From Hirudinaria manillensis (taxonomy: Eukaryota; Annelida; Clitellata; Hirudinida; Hirudinidae): a stretch of 64,000 bases of DNA. Where the stretch lies: positions 4,219,501-4,283,500 of the forward strand of contig CM067526.1 in NCBI GenBank assembly GCA_034509925.1, in the 5' to 3' direction. Position numbers and translations under genes: made by a program. Positions 41,291 through 53,594 of the stretch are shown piece by piece. Each line of letters opens with the position of its first letter. Position 1 is the stretch's first letter. Below the pieces are notes generated by a model that saw only the letters and a list, made by a program, of their open reading frames with translations, ran no database searches and was not told where the DNA came from.

Positions 41291-41375
41291 ATATTTATAA
41301 GTTCCTCAAGAACCATTATTTCCACTCTTTCGACTTTTTAGTTAAAACGTCATCGCAACTGTGATTACGTTTAAA
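41291..41375 (-). promoter_or_regulatory. Promoter block of gene E: TATA box and TGACG motif
   Basis: The minus strand has AACTTATAAATATCTG and, about 50 bases upstream, CAGTTGCGATGACGTTTTAAC. Confidence 0.6.
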
Positions 41376-41441
41376 GTTATTTCCTTGGTTTCATGCAATT
41401 AATTGTTTTACAATTAAGGCTAGATGATTAATTTAATATAT

Positions 41442-41740
41442 TGTAATAACTCGGGGTCCTCAAACTAATTATAGAAGGTCAGGTTTATTGAAAGTGTTCA
41501 GATGCCTTGGAAGGTGTACAATGCTCGAATGTCTAAGTCTTGAAATCTGCTGTTTCTCTCACTCTCGCTCTGCTTTTCGAGATAACTCTATTTGTCGAGG
41601 TTCATAACCAAAGACTCTGAATAGTGCCCATTAATTAATTACGAAATTATATTGCCAATAAATTTAATTAATTACTAAATTAATTAATCAGCAATATAAT
41701 TTTAATTATTCTTCAATTATCTGGATCCAGGGATCCAACA
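41442..41740 (-). mobile_element. Solo LTR
   Basis: Ends TGTAATAACT and GGATCCAACA; ATAT duplications at 41438-41441 and 41741-41744. The matching place near 61790 (TTAATATATTACC) is empty. Confidence 0.85.
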
Positions 41741-41799
41741 ATATTACTAAGTGTAATACTTGGAATCTTTTGACTGCAAGTTTATCTAATTAACGGTAT

Positions 41800-42096
41800 T
41801 GTAATAACCCGGGGTCCTCAAACTAATTATAGAAGGTCAGGTTTATTGAAAGTTGTCAGATGGCTTGGAAGATGCACGATGCTTCAAATGTCTGTCTTGA
41901 AATCTGCTGTTCTCTAATTCTCGCTCTACTTTCCGATACAAATCCATTTGTCGAGGTGCATAACCAAAGAGTCTGAGTAGCAACAATTAATTAATTCTCA
42001 AATTATATTGCCACTAAATTTAATTAATTATTAAATTAATTAATCGGCAATATAATTTTAATTATTCTTCAATTTATTGGATCTAGGGATCCAACA
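41800..42096 (-). mobile_element. Solo LTR
   Basis: Ends TGTAATAACC and GGATCCAACA; GTAT duplications at 41796-41799 and 42097-42100. The matching place near 61845 (AACGGTATTATGG) is empty. It is closer to the LTRs of the SAP-only copy 1 (GGATCTAGGG) than to the neighbouring solo LTR. Confidence 0.85.
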
Positions 42097-42289
42097 GTAT
42101 TATGGTAAGCCAAGCCATAAATTGGATGGAGTGAGATTAAAAAAGTTTTTTTGCAATTCCAATAGTTATTAAAAGATGCGGCTGTTATCAACTTCAAATT
42201 TGCTAAGCCAATGATTTTGTTGTGACAAATTGGCTGGACTTTGCCTTCACAGGTTTCATATTAAATATTCCATCAGATTCTTTTGGTAT

Positions 42290-42330
42290 GGACCGGTATA
42301 TAAATAGAGCTCTACAGGCAGAGCATTTTA
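42290..42330 (+). promoter_or_regulatory. Plus-strand TATA box between genes E and G
   Basis: GGTATATAAATAGAGCTC is followed by a conserved 40-base stretch, as at 14503. No downstream frame was found, so a non-coding transcript or chance are both possible. Confidence 0.35.
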
Positions 42331-43369
42331 GCATCTCCATCATTTGTATATATTTTGAAAAAGACATTTATGAACATATACTAAATACATTTTAAAATGT
42401 TCAAACGATCAAAACAAGGTCATAAATATACATTTATCTACATACATACAAAACAAAAATCAAACATATAATTACTAATAGGAAAATCTGATTAATGTAA
42501 GATCGTTCTCAACTTTTCAACAATTTTCTGATAAATCTAATTTTAACTTGTAACTTTAATTTTATAACCTAATACGTTTAACTTAATCTCAAACACCTTT
42601 GCGTTACGGGATTTTGAAAAAAACTTGTTGTTCAAATTATTCGATGTTTTTAAGAAAAAATTAAATTGAAATATTTGATACAATTAAAAACATGGCAAAT
42701 AAAGTAAAAACGAAACAATTTTTAAAATGAGGCTCAGAAGATAATGCAAATTAAAGAGTGAAAATAAAATTTGTTGGACTTTAAAATATTTCTAAAACGT
42801 GCTTGAAAGTGCAAATTATGTGTATCACTATTTTTGTGAGGTCTCATAGAATGGCGAACTGATTCCTCTTTTCATCAAATGAGTCATCTAATTACATCGG
42901 TCGAATTGAAAGTATGAAGAAAACAATCAATCATGCTGATAATGCTAAGCATCGCGAAATCTATTCCAGACAAAACAGAGATATGAATTTCCAAATAATT
43001 GAAATGATTGGTGATTGACAAATTCATAGGCAATCGACTGTCATTCAATGAAATGAATGAAAAAAAGCATGGAAATATAAAACGAAACCTGGTCATCATC
43101 TTCTCGTACGACGTTCTCAGAATAAGACAAAATGGCGGGAAGCATTCGGAATTCTTCTAAACTCTGATTATCTGTGAAAATGCAACTTTTAATTCCTAGC
43201 TTTTGGGCCTTCAAGTTTCACATCTCGGAACTGCTTTGTTAATTTGATAACTTGGTAGCTTCTGTCGACGCTAATGATTTCGTCGATATTGTTGAGGGTA
43301 TTAGGAGTCACCATTGATATTTTCTCGTTCATAGCATTTCTTTCTACCTCACATCTAGTTTCATAATCC

Positions 43370-43904
43370 GGCCATCTATGAAGTTGGACTTATTAATTTG
43401 GGTCAATGTTGGGTTGAGTCTACCTGAGGAAAGAAGTTGTCATTCATGTGTACAGTCGTGAAAGTGGCACTCTGCGTTGGTCTCTGAAGGTGCGTAACCT
43501 CATTCTTTGACCGTACCAAGGGTAATGCCTGCCATCTGCATCGATCACAATTTTGTATTTTCCAGATGCAATCTCTGGATATTCTAAGCTCGTTCTTTTA
43601 CTTATGAAATCTTTGTTGAAGATTAAAAGTTATACTTCAACATGAAAGTTATCAATTTTTAGCTTTTAAGAGTTATTACATTGGTATTTGATAATTTATT
43701 TAATTTTCTTAGTAAATGAACGGTAAAATTACTAAGTTATTGGAAATCTAAACTAAATGTTATAAATCAAGGAAACTTACAATCCTTCACTTCCATATGT
43801 ATAATTGAACTTCCATATGTGTTATGACTGTACATATCAGTATCCATCCGACTTGGAGGTTTACTTCACATGGCAATGGAAGAAATTCCACACTGGCCAA
43901 AGTC
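43370..43904 (-). pseudogene. Decayed FAM78-like copy G (C-type)
   Basis: On the minus strand exon 2 (43781 to about 43904) reads LPLPCEVNLQVGWILIC and then gains a short insertion and a stop. Exon 3 (43424-43594) is 171 bases instead of 172, with a one-base loss before the PWYG codons and the first Trp codon changed. Intron 3 is then fused at about 43409 to the last 40 bases of a C-type exon 5 (INKSNFIDGRI), so exon 4 is missing. The upstream end joins a truncated gypsy element at about 43930. Confidence 0.7.
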
Positions 43905-45287
43905 TTGTTTATTTTGTAATAGAGACATCCAAGGTAATCAAGATTCACACGACAGGAGTACAGTAGTTTTGTTCTGCTGTTTTCAGGCTTATGCCAGCAT
44001 GTGCTATGGGCTTTTCCGTGTAGTTCGGAAACCGGTATGAAATCACAGCACCTAATCCATACTCACATGCATCAGCAGCAACCACGATGATGATTTCAGT
44101 TCTGAAATGCGTGACTTGCAGATCCGTCTTCAGTTTGTCGAAAACCACCAGAAGCTCATCAGTCCACAAAAATTTTTCTTTCTTCTCCAGATCATCCAGA
44201 AGTCCTCTCATGGAAAAACATCTCTGGGACAAAAGAAGAGTAGAAACTAATCATAACCAAAAAGGATTTTAACTGCTTGTGTTGTCATCAAGGTAAGCTG
44301 CACAACCTATCAATCCTGCGAGCATGCAGTCCATAGCCTCTTGAAAAATGCCTGGTGCGCACTTGACTCCAAAGGTTAGTCTTTGGTACTGGAACACTCC
44401 TCTGTGTGTGTTGATAGTTACCAGTTCCTTCGAGTCTTCATTGACTTCCATCTGCAGATACGAATCTGCCAATTCAATTTGAGTGAACCATGCACCCTGG
44501 ACCAGGTGAGAGAAGATTTCTTCAGGGGTCGGCAGTGGATGTCTGTGTGTCTCAATTACATCATTTAGGCCTGTCTTGAAGTCGGCGCAGATTCTGACAG
44601 TTCCATTCTTCTTGTACACGATAACTATCGGTGCAGCCCAATGACTGTAATCTACTTTCTTCAAGACTCCTGCTTGCACGAGACGATCCAGTTCATCATC
44701 CACGGCTTTCTCCATAGCAAAGGGAATCTTTCTTGGCCCGCAGAAGATTGGGCAACTTCCTTCCTTTACCTTGAGTTCTACCTTCTTTTTGGTGCATCGG
44801 CCCAGTTCCTCCTTTAAGACGTCAGGGTATTCATCCAACAATTGCTTTGTCAGATCCCCTACTTCAACTGGTCAGTGTTCCATTTGACAACAGATGGCAT
44901 TGAAGGCTTCTGCAAATGGTGGTAACTGATCCAACCACTCGATGCCCAAAAGTTGATCAATTTCCTTGGCCATGAAGAAGCGACCATGGCCGGAGTATCC
45001 ATGCAGTAAATTGCACGTCGAAACAACCAAGAATTTCAATTGGGGTGCCGTTTGCAGCTGACAAATTCATTGAAGATTTGTCCAGTTCTGGAGCTCCAAT
45101 CTTCTCCCAGGTGTGGAAGTTGATGATGGTAACATCAGCTCATGAGTCAAGTTGCATTTCAATCTAGGTGCCACCAAAATCGATTTTTGCAAATTTCCTG
45201 TTCCCTTTCTTCTGGTTGTTTTTTAATCTTTTCACTCGCATCTTCTTTGGACAACTCTTCGTAAGATGAGTCGTCTCGTCACAGATG

Positions 45288-45900
45288 AAACATTTACATT
45301 TACATTTACATTTATTTATCTAATATTTTATGTGCTCGATGTAATCCCGAAGGGATGTAAAGGCACGGCGACAAGAGCTCACAGATTTGCAGTCTATGAA
45401 ATATAAAATAAAAAATAAAATAAGATAAGGTTAAAATAAAAGTGAGTGAACAGAATGCAATAAAATAAAATAATAGAGACATGGAAAAAAGACAAACTGT
45501 AGATTAAAGAATTATTGATATGAGGTCGCAAATAGATGGGTTTTCAGTCCGGATATGAAGGCTTCTGACGACTGAGCCAGACGAATGTTCGGAGAAAGCA
45601 GGTTCCAGATCACAGGAGCGGCGACATAGAAGGCCCGATCACCCTGCCTGACACTGCGAGACCGTGGAACGACCACGGTCCTAGTCTCGGATGAGCGGAG
45701 TGATGCCCTGCCAGGGACAGCTGTGGTACTAGTCAGTAGTTCAGTCAAGTACCGAGGGGCTTGACCTGTGGCAGCCTTGTAGATTAGTTGGGCAGTCTTG
45801 TACAGCACCCGCTCCGGGATCTTCAGCCAGTGAAGATTAGCAAGTACCGGGGAGATATGGTCCGATAACCTCCCTCCTTGTATTTCCCCGTTGTACACTT
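45288..45900 (-). mobile_element. CR1/L2-like LINE inserted in the second gypsy element
   Basis: The minus strand frame 45512-45898 reads HISPVLANLHWLKIPERV, IYKAATGQAPRYL and WNLLSPNIRLAQSSEAF then KTHLFATSYQ, the C-terminal part of a CR1/L2-type polymerase protein. The tail ends in (AAATGT)n at about 45290-45320. The gypsy zinc knuckle lies on one side and its Gag on the other. Confidence 0.75.
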
Positions 45901-46208
45901 CTGTGTCGAGTTTCGTGACAAGAATTCAGGCTCTGTCTTCGTCGGACAGTTGTGATCCGTGAGGGGCTAATGCGTCTTCAAATCGCTCTATCCAAGATGT
46001 GAATGTGCCACCACATTCGGGGTCAAACTTGAACATTTGGGTCTTGCTGATCAGTTCTCCCCCTTGGCGATTTGTGGAGTTACACACACTTATCTGATTT
46101 TCTACATCGCGGTGGCGATTTTCTTCATCACGGCGGCGATTTTTTTTCCGGAAACATCGTCATCGACGAAACGAATTTATCCTCCGATCCCATCATCCTC
46201 GCCAAATA

Positions 46209-46457
46209 TGTTGTATCGTTTAATCGAATGATAACTAGTCTAGAACAACGTTTAAAGCAGCTTTATTATCTATACACAACATTACGACAAAAAGACAGAG
46301 CGACCGAGCGGAATAGCCACGTATCTATTTATAGCGGCCTTACATAATAGAATGCCGCGCTCGACTTCTATTGGTGCTCCACCACAACAAATTGTAAATG
46401 CGTTTGTGTTTAAATGTGTCCTATTCCGTATCGTTTAACATTTAGATTTATTCAACA
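46209..46457 (-). mobile_element. LTR of the second gypsy element
   Basis: It begins TGTTGAATAAATC and ends GATACAACA on the minus strand, and contains a TATA-like GCTATAAATAG and AATAAAGC. It is followed by TTTGGCGAGGATGATGGG, a plausible primer site region. No second LTR was found. Confidence 0.65.
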
Positions 46458-47429
46458 TATTTGTAGAAATAATAAGAAATGAACAATTCCAGCAGAGATC
46501 ATGATAATGAATTTACACTCTGAATTATTTTTTATTCAACTTCTTTGGTCACAATTTATGTTAGTGTTTAATTCTCCAGGCGCTGACCGTACGGCCGCCT
46601 TCGTCTCTCCTCTCCGTATTCTCGCGATTTAATGCCATCAAAAAATTAGGTGTGGCCTGCCGGGCAAGGGGTTGAGGTAGACGTCTCCCTACATCGGGCA
46701 ATTTGTCCTGAAGTTATTGTCTTTTGTCATAAAGGTAATAACAAATCATCGCCCATCATGTAAATAAGATTTGCCCCTCCAACCTCGCTCAAAACTGACC
46801 CCAGATGGCATTTACATCACATGGTATTGTGTACTGTTTTTTCCCGCTCATTTAAGGGTTAGATTTAATCAGAATGCCCAGAAAGTGGCATCAAAACTGA
46901 AATTCCTGATTATTGTCTCACTTTTGCTCACTTCACATTGGTGCCACTGAACTCTTTAATATTCATGAGCATTATTATTAGCCATTCACTAATTTGTATG
47001 CAGTCCTTCTGTACAACTAATGGTCAATAAAAACAAATTTAAATTTGCTCTCTCTTGAGTGAATAATGAAGAAATTAACTCGGAAATTAGCATAAGTTCT
47101 TCAGATATTTATCATATCATACCCAAGGGGTATAAGTTGTTATAAAATAACTCCAATTACAAATAATAGACCCTTCCCGGAATAATTGCTATTGATAATT
47201 GTCCAAAATCGCGGGTGGAAAGAGAAATCTGCTGAAACAATTGCAATGTTTATTTCACGTTTGTCGTCTTCATCTTCATCATCATCATCATCTTCATTTC
47301 TTGAAATTGAATTCCATTGGAATTCTTTCATATAAAAACGTTTGATCATATAGCGAATGTATAAACTTTAAAATAATTAGTAACGATAATGGATTATATC
47401 AAAAGTTGATTCATTAATTGCATTCAAAA
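46458..47429. other. Unassigned stretch
   Basis: I see no gene. It has a GC-richer patch at 46570-46700 and a (TCATCA)-type run at 47265-47300 that yields only a low-complexity acidic frame. Confidence 0.4.
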
Positions 47430-49390
47430 TGAAATGAACATGTTCTTTATAAATCTTGAAAAAGCATGGGCCGCATCCGGTGATCAGCCGGATGCCCCTG
47501 TCGGTTTTCCATATGCGGACTCTAGAGCTTAGGCTTTGGAAGGCTCTCTTTGGCCTCTTTATGCCTTCACTTGCCAGACTGGAGCGTCTATTAAAAGCTC
47601 TCGTTGGCTTCTTTCGTCCCTGCACTCTCCCACTGAAGCGAAGCCACGTAGCCCCTACGACTCGCAGTGGCTTTCTTTCCGTCATCCCTGCCGCCCAACA
47701 ATATCGACATGGGCTCTAAATATTCTTTAAGGCGGCGCACGGTAACAGAAATTTCCGTCTCCGGCTCCGCGCCTCTCGGGCGCTGAATTACCTCGGTGGT
47801 TCTATTCTGACCGGAGATCGGCGGCTTTGTCCGGTCCTTTAGCTGTGGCATCCGAAGATGTTTCCTTGCCTCTCACTTGCCAGATCCAGAACGAAGCTGC
47901 CTTCAGACATCTTTGTCATCGTCTTCGTTCTTTCTCGGCTAGATAGGCCTATTTTCGTGAGGAATGCGTACGTCGACTTACCGACCCCTTGCGCCAACTT
48001 CTATTGGGAAGAGGTCAATTCTGAACCCTTTCGCTTCCAGGTCCACCGCCAGGTCTGGGTACTTTTCCGCTTTCAGCGCATTGCTATATTGCATTCTGTC
48101 CTCCCATGGAACCGTCAATTTCAACAAAATGATGGCATCTGACGACGGTGACATCAACACCATATCCGGCATCTTGCCAAACTCAATCAGCACCAGGGGA
48201 TAGTGCCTCATTCCTTCTAAGTCTGCTGCGACTGTCCAATCGTTTGCCTCTGTAAGGATGTCCTTTCTTGACGTTTTACATCGCTTTCTACAAAAGTGTG
48301 CGCAGTCCTCGCGCAGGAAGTACATCTTCCGCTGTTTGGAGATTGCGCGTGATTTTGCTCTGATTACTGCTGCTTTGGTGGCCTCACACACTTCTCGAAG
48401 GACCTGATTGTGTCGCCACGTATACCGACCATGGGCAAGGGCGTATGCGCAGTTGCTGAGCAAATAATGCAATGTTTCGGTACCGCCACAGAGACCGCAT
48501 TTGGCGTCTTCTAATAAGCCCTACCTCCTTAAATTGTCTTTGGAAGGCAACTGATCATAAATCGATCTTATCGCAAAGGCCAGCCGGAGCGTGTACAACT
48601 TCCATAAATCGCTCCAGGTAAGGGACCGCTGGAACACATCTTCCCAAGTTGTCCAATTACCCTGTTGTGCTATTAATTAACCTGTTGTGACTCGATTTTG
48701 TTCCTCTTTCTGCCTCCTCTCCTGGCCAATCATCGCACCTCTAGTTGATGAGCTGGCTTGGGACTATTTCTGGAAGTGATTCCATCCCACTACTTGACGG
48801 TCTGTCTGGATAGGACCTCTTACTTCTTCGAACATCAGTACATTTACTGATTCGTCGATCTCTTTCTGCGCTCGGAACTTCTTTCCAGATCTGATTAGTG
48901 GATTAACTTCACCGATCCTGTTGTCCGCGGAGTCACTGAGCATCCACTGCGTTCGGATTTAGGAGAGTTTGTACTCCTCAACGATGGACCTAAGTGGCAG
49001 TCTAAGGCTCGCGCTTCTGCTGTAGAGGGCAACCGACGACAATGATGGAGGTAAACCCAGCCATGTCCTGGTGTGCAGGTTGACTTTACTCTCTAACCCC
49101 TCGACCGCCGATAGACCAATCTCATAAATGGTAAACGGCCAAAGGAGTTTGGGCAGAAGCACAAACTGCAAAAGCCACACTTTGAAACGACCCTGGAGCG
49201 GCGCCGTCTCGATCGCTTGCAGCCCCTTACTGGTTTGCGTGACTATGGCCTTCATGCTCTTGTCGGTGAGCGAGTCGTCAAACATCCTTCCTAGGCTCTT
49301 TACAGGCCCCTCAGATACTGTGGGGATTCGTTGTCCCGCCACCTCGAAGAACGCGTCCCTGCAAATTTTCCCTCTAACCAAAGCAAAGAA
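47430..49390 (-). mobile_element. LINE with restriction-like endonuclease, longest copy
   Basis: On the minus strand 48959-49381 reads FFEVAGQRIPTVSEGPVKSL and LGRMFDDSLTD, part of the polymerase; 47978-48472 reads HYLLSNCAYALAHGRYTWRH, PDMVLMSPSS, LKLTVPWEDR and FPIEVGARG, the nuclease with its PD, E and V-E-V-G positions; the end reads EAASFWIWQVRGK-like residues. Stops and frame changes between the parts show it is dead. The GC-rich tail has a perfect eight-base stem hairpin at 47473-47495. The 5' half of the element is missing. Confidence 0.75.
47473..47495 (-). ncRNA. 3' tail hairpin of the LINE
   Basis: GCATCCGG and CCGGATGC form a perfect stem around the loop CTGATCA. The related tail at 24218-24238 keeps the loop text CTGATCA but has a different stem (CACCC/GGGTG), a compensatory pattern. 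It is followed in both by a GGCCC-rich stretch. It may be the RNA signal recognised by the LINE polymerase. Confidence 0.5.
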
Positions 49391-49465
49391 GTTTATAACG
49401 TCAATAAATAAGAAGCGTTATTTTCTCCTTTTTAACTTTTAGTTATAACGTCATCGCAGATGTTC
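49390..49465 (-). promoter_or_regulatory. Orphan promoter block
   Basis: TTATAAAC-type box and, about 50 bases upstream on the minus strand, ATCTGCGATGACGTTAT, with intervening text like gene B's. No FAM78 first exon lies downstream, where the LINE now sits. It is probably the leftover promoter of a lost gene copy. Confidence 0.5.
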
Positions 49466-50749
49466 TTGGTAGGGTGCCAACGAAAGACATGAATTAAAAT
49501 ACTCGACTTTGTAGTCTTCTCACCCCGCAAAAGTGTTCCATTTGACCTAAATATGTAACAGGAAAAATTCTATGAAAATATTTTGCAAATTTTTGTAATT
49601 AGACGTAGTTCTATTGACTTTAGTAATGACAAGCAATAAAGAATATAGAGAATATTATTATGGAATTGAGAAAATGGTTTTTGAATAGATGTACTTAAGA
49701 GTTCAAGATGTTTCAAATATAAGTAAGCAAATATAAAAGTAATTATATTCTATTAAAATAAAGTTAAGCTTATTTTGGTAATTAGGCTGAAATCGCGCAA
49801 GTCATAAGTGATAAAAAATGAAGAAGCGATGGTTAGAGTTCGTAAAATGAGAACGATGTACTCTAGAGTGGGGGTATTTAATTAAAAAACTGTAAAAGCC
49901 ATTGTTTGTAATTAGCATCCGAGTGACGGCTTTCAAAAACATTGTATTTATCGCCATGGAATGCATTTCTTTTGAAATGGTCGTCCGAGTTTAGAGGAAT
50001 CTTCGTAAAATAGCCATGTAGTCTTTTATGCACAATCATTTCAAAAAATTTAAAAAAAAATAACAGGATAGGGATTGGTTGAGTCAGTGATCTCCAGCTT
50101 TGAGTTGTTTTATCTTATTATTTGCAGAACCTTCTAGAGACTTCTGAAACTTTTTGAAGACTTAGAGAAACTTATGGTGCCCTCTCCGTTCCTTAAACGG
50201 AATTTCTGGATTAATTGTAGAAGAAGTTTGATTTTAAGTTCAATCAAACAAATTCGAGCTACGGGGTTTTAAAATCAGGAGAATTTATTGTTCGAATTGT
50301 TTGATGTTTGTAACAAAATAATTCAAATAAGAAATTTGTTGTAATTAAGAAAAAAGTTGAAATAAAGTAAATATGAAATGACTCGGGAATCACTGTTTTT
50401 TATTTCAGGTCTTCATTGAAATGAGTAGCGAACAGAAACATGATTCCTTCTTTTCATCGAATAGGTCTCAATTGGACAAAATCCCTTTCAATAAGGTTTG
50501 TTGTTTCTTGAGCGAATTTAAAGGGGAACCAAGCAAACAGTCACCCTGACGATAAGAAGCAATTTACTTCAGAATTCCTCAAAACTTTCGATTTTTTGTA
50601 AAAATTCAGCTTTTAATTTCTAACTTATGAGCTTTCCCGTCTTGGCGTTGCTAAGTTGCAGCGGTGCTGTGACTGCTTCTATTGGGAGCATCAGCGCCGT
50701 TGGGAGCAGAATTTGCATTTTTTTGTTTCTTGTTACTGAATTTTTGCTA
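49466..50749. other. Spacer and conserved 3' flank of pseudogene X3
   Basis: No gene is visible. Bases up to about 49900 are unique and AT-rich; from 49915 the sequence matches 8805-8860 and then the X-type flank at 8940-9719. Confidence 0.45.
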
Positions 50750-51535
50750 ATCTATGGTATGGTATAGGTAGTTATTCTTCGTGACTTTTTTCAGCTTTTT
50801 GCGCCCTCCCTCGTTTTCTCCAGGTACGTGACCATATCCACCGTCGTTTCTTTCAGATGTAAGAGAAGCTCCGGGTCACCGGGTGATTTTTCCATACCAA
50901 GGGTATATATCACAATTTGCGTATTTTCCAGTTAGAAATTCTGGAAATTCCAGGGTCGAGCTTTAACGGAGTTAAGTAATCATTAAATATAAAAGGATTT
51001 AATATATTGTTGGATCCCTAGATCCAGTAAATTGAAGAATAATTAAAATTATATTGCCGATTAATTAATTTAGTAATTAATTAAATTTAGTGGCAATATA
51101 ATTTTATAATTAATTAATTGGTACTATTCAGACTCTTTGGTTATGTACCTCGACAAATGGATTTATCTCGGAAAGCAGAGCGAGAGTTAGAGAAACAGCA
51201 GATTTCAAGACTTAGACATTTGAAGCATTGTGCATCTTCCAAGCCTTCTGACAACTTTCAATAAACCTGACCTTCCATAATTAGTTTGAGGACCCCGGGT
51301 TATTACAATATGAAGTCAATATCAGTCTTAGGCATCGCAAAATTGTGCATAATCAAATTATTTTAATCATAAATTATTATTATTAAAAATCAAAACAAAA
51401 TTTTATTAAAATTCCTCACGAACCGTATTTTCCATATATTTTAACGAACTTAATCTCTGTACACACTTGGATCCATCCTGCCTGGATGTTAGTTACACGA
51501 GCAATACCAAGCAGTTCCGAAATAAATCTCATTCT
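50750..51535 (-). pseudogene. Decayed FAM78-like copy X3, split by a solo LTR
   Basis: The same exon 3/exon 5 fusion as in X1 and X2 lies at about 50760-50968, and an exon 2 remnant (about 51421-51535, IQAGWIQVCTEIKFV) lacks its GT donor. A solo LTR separates them. Confidence 0.65.
51008..51307 (+). mobile_element. Solo LTR
   Basis: It begins TGTTGGATCC and ends GGGTTATTACA, 300 bases, with ATAT at 51004-51007 and 51308-51311. X1 and X2 lack it at the matching place. Confidence 0.85.
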
Positions 51536-53516
51536 CTCCAGTCAAGATTCCATAAGCATCCATATTGATATTTATCCTTTAGCGCGGAATGGATATTTTC
51601 ATCAATAGATAGAAACGGAAATATTACGTAATAGTGTCATTTACGGGCAATAACATACACCTGTTAATTGCCAAGTAAGGTAAGGTGATCATTGAAGTAA
51701 CATAGAGATCCCCGTTTTATATATATTTATGTAATATTCCAGTTTAAGATTTCAAAACAACGATGTTTGTCAGGATTGGAACGTTTCGAGATAATGTCTC
51801 GCTTTTGTCTCGATCTTGGTAGATTTGAGTCTTGTCTTGATATCGATTTTAAGTTCTCTGATTCATGGCGGGACCGAAAAATGTTATTTATAATTTTTTT
51901 TATTTTCTTAAATTTATATTTTTATGGTTCTTTGTATCCACTGGCGATTGTGGGCGGTGAATGTTAAGAGCGTTGCCTTTTTAGGTCGTTATCAGGAATT
52001 AAGACAAAATTTAATTCTCAAATTTTGAGTCTTCCCACCTTGGTGTTGTTGCTAGCGTTGAGCTTGTCGTCGACGTTGATACGGTCATCCTTGCCATTAG
52101 GAACAGAACTTGTTTGCATCTTTCATTCTTTGCGTTTTATTTGTTCCTTGTTCCTGACTTTTTCCGACCGAGGAGAAAGTCCTCCCTTGGGATGGGCAGC
52201 AACCTTGTGTCATCCTTCGTACTTTTTAGGTAGTCATCCATGTCCATCGTCGTCTGGACCGGTTTCACGATAAGCACCGGATCTCCGGTCTTTGGTCTCC
52301 ACACCAATGCCTTCGAAAGCTTATTCTATTTAATTACTCGTCAATGTTTCGAATATTTAGAATATCAAAATTATCGTATTGAGAATATGAGGATGTTTGT
52401 AAGGAATGAATTGCCTTATCACGGAAAATGAAAAATGAATGAAATAATTAATAAATACGCCGAATTTTGGCCTAATGAGAACACGCAGGACAATTAAATT
52501 TATTGTCCTTGGAATAACCAATGGCAATCAGGGGTTAATGACAACTCCGTATGACTTCCATAATGTCACTTAAGCATTAATACTAGATCCTAATTTATTC
52601 CGAGTTGAAATCTGTGCAGAGATCTTATGGTTCAATTGTTTTAAATTAAGTTAAATCGATTTGAAATATTTTAAATTAAACATATATAATAATAATAATA
52701 AAATATTTACGATGTCGAAAAAAAATCCAAATATTTTCCCAAAAACAAAACAATTAGATAAGCCTTTTGCATATCTCGACAATCGGCTGTTTTCGTATTA
52801 CGACTACTTAATTAATATCAGGCCAAATTACATTTTCAGTTCTCTATTTTTTTAAATTTAGGGAAAATATACCTGACAACTGTTCCCATTCGGAGGTCTG
52901 AGAGCGTTGCACTTGAGCGGAGGTGTTGAACTACTGGGCACAACCTTCGGCTTTTCCTGCTCAAAGGGTTCTAATAGTCTAGCCCTCTGACTCAAAGGGT
53001 TCCTTGGATTAACGTCGATGGCCAACTCCATAGACCAAGTTATGGTCTTGATGACTTCGTAGGTGTCAGTGTTGACATCCTTTAAGATCAGGTAAGTGTA
53101 GAAAATCTGCTTTCTGTGCACAAACACCAAGCATGGTTCTTTAATGCCTCCGACGGATGGGTACCAACTTATCTTTTGAATAATCAATATTATCCCATCA
53201 ACAATTAAACTTTGTTTTAATTTATGATCTTAAAATTGTCAAAGAAATTGACGTTTGCTTAAAATCATATGTTCAATAAAAATGTCATTAATAATGTTGG
53301 ATCCCTGACATTAATTAATTAATTAAATAATTAATTAATTAAGTTTAGTTAATATTCAGGATCTTTTATTTCAAAGTCGTATCTAGCGATTCGGGTCATT
53401 AGGCAGTTCCGTCAGGACAAGCAATCGACCAAATCGTCCAGCCGTATTTGCCATTAGTTAAATCCAATAAAGATATCCTTACGTTAATTAATTCATCAGA
53501 CCCCGGGTTACAACAT

Positions 53517-53534
53517 TGGTGTCAGGAGTGGGAT
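53517..53534 (+). promoter_or_regulatory. Primer-binding site (tRNA-Leu)
   Basis: TGGTGTCAGGAGTGGGAT is complementary to the 3' end, including CCA, of leucine tRNAs that begin GTCAGGA. The SAP-only elements at 18027 and 21644 have the same site, with one base changed in the latter. Confidence 0.8.
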
Positions 53535-53594
53535 TTAACGTCGTAAAGGGATATCGATTCACTAGAGGTAAAACAGCGAGTTTTAACGACAGAA

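Larger units (their letters stand above)
43930..46457 (-). mobile_element. Second Ty3/gypsy element, 3' truncated and interrupted
   Basis: On the minus strand, a 5' LTR (46209-46457) is followed by a Gag start (FKFDPECGGTFTSWIERF, with a stop soon after), a zinc knuckle CFICDETTHLTKSC, a decayed protease (MQLDS then stop), a reverse transcriptase at 44269-44841 (IRICADFK, AAYLDD) and the first part of RNase H at 43945-44232 (AADACEYGLGAVISYRF). Integrase and 3' LTR are missing. A LINE is inserted at 45288-45900. It differs from the SAP-gypsy element in LTR and Gag and is a different lineage. Confidence 0.75.

Noticed and set aside
47140-47349. Acidic frame with a run of Asp
   Set aside because: It comes from a (TCATCA)-type simple repeat and has no homologue in the other units.
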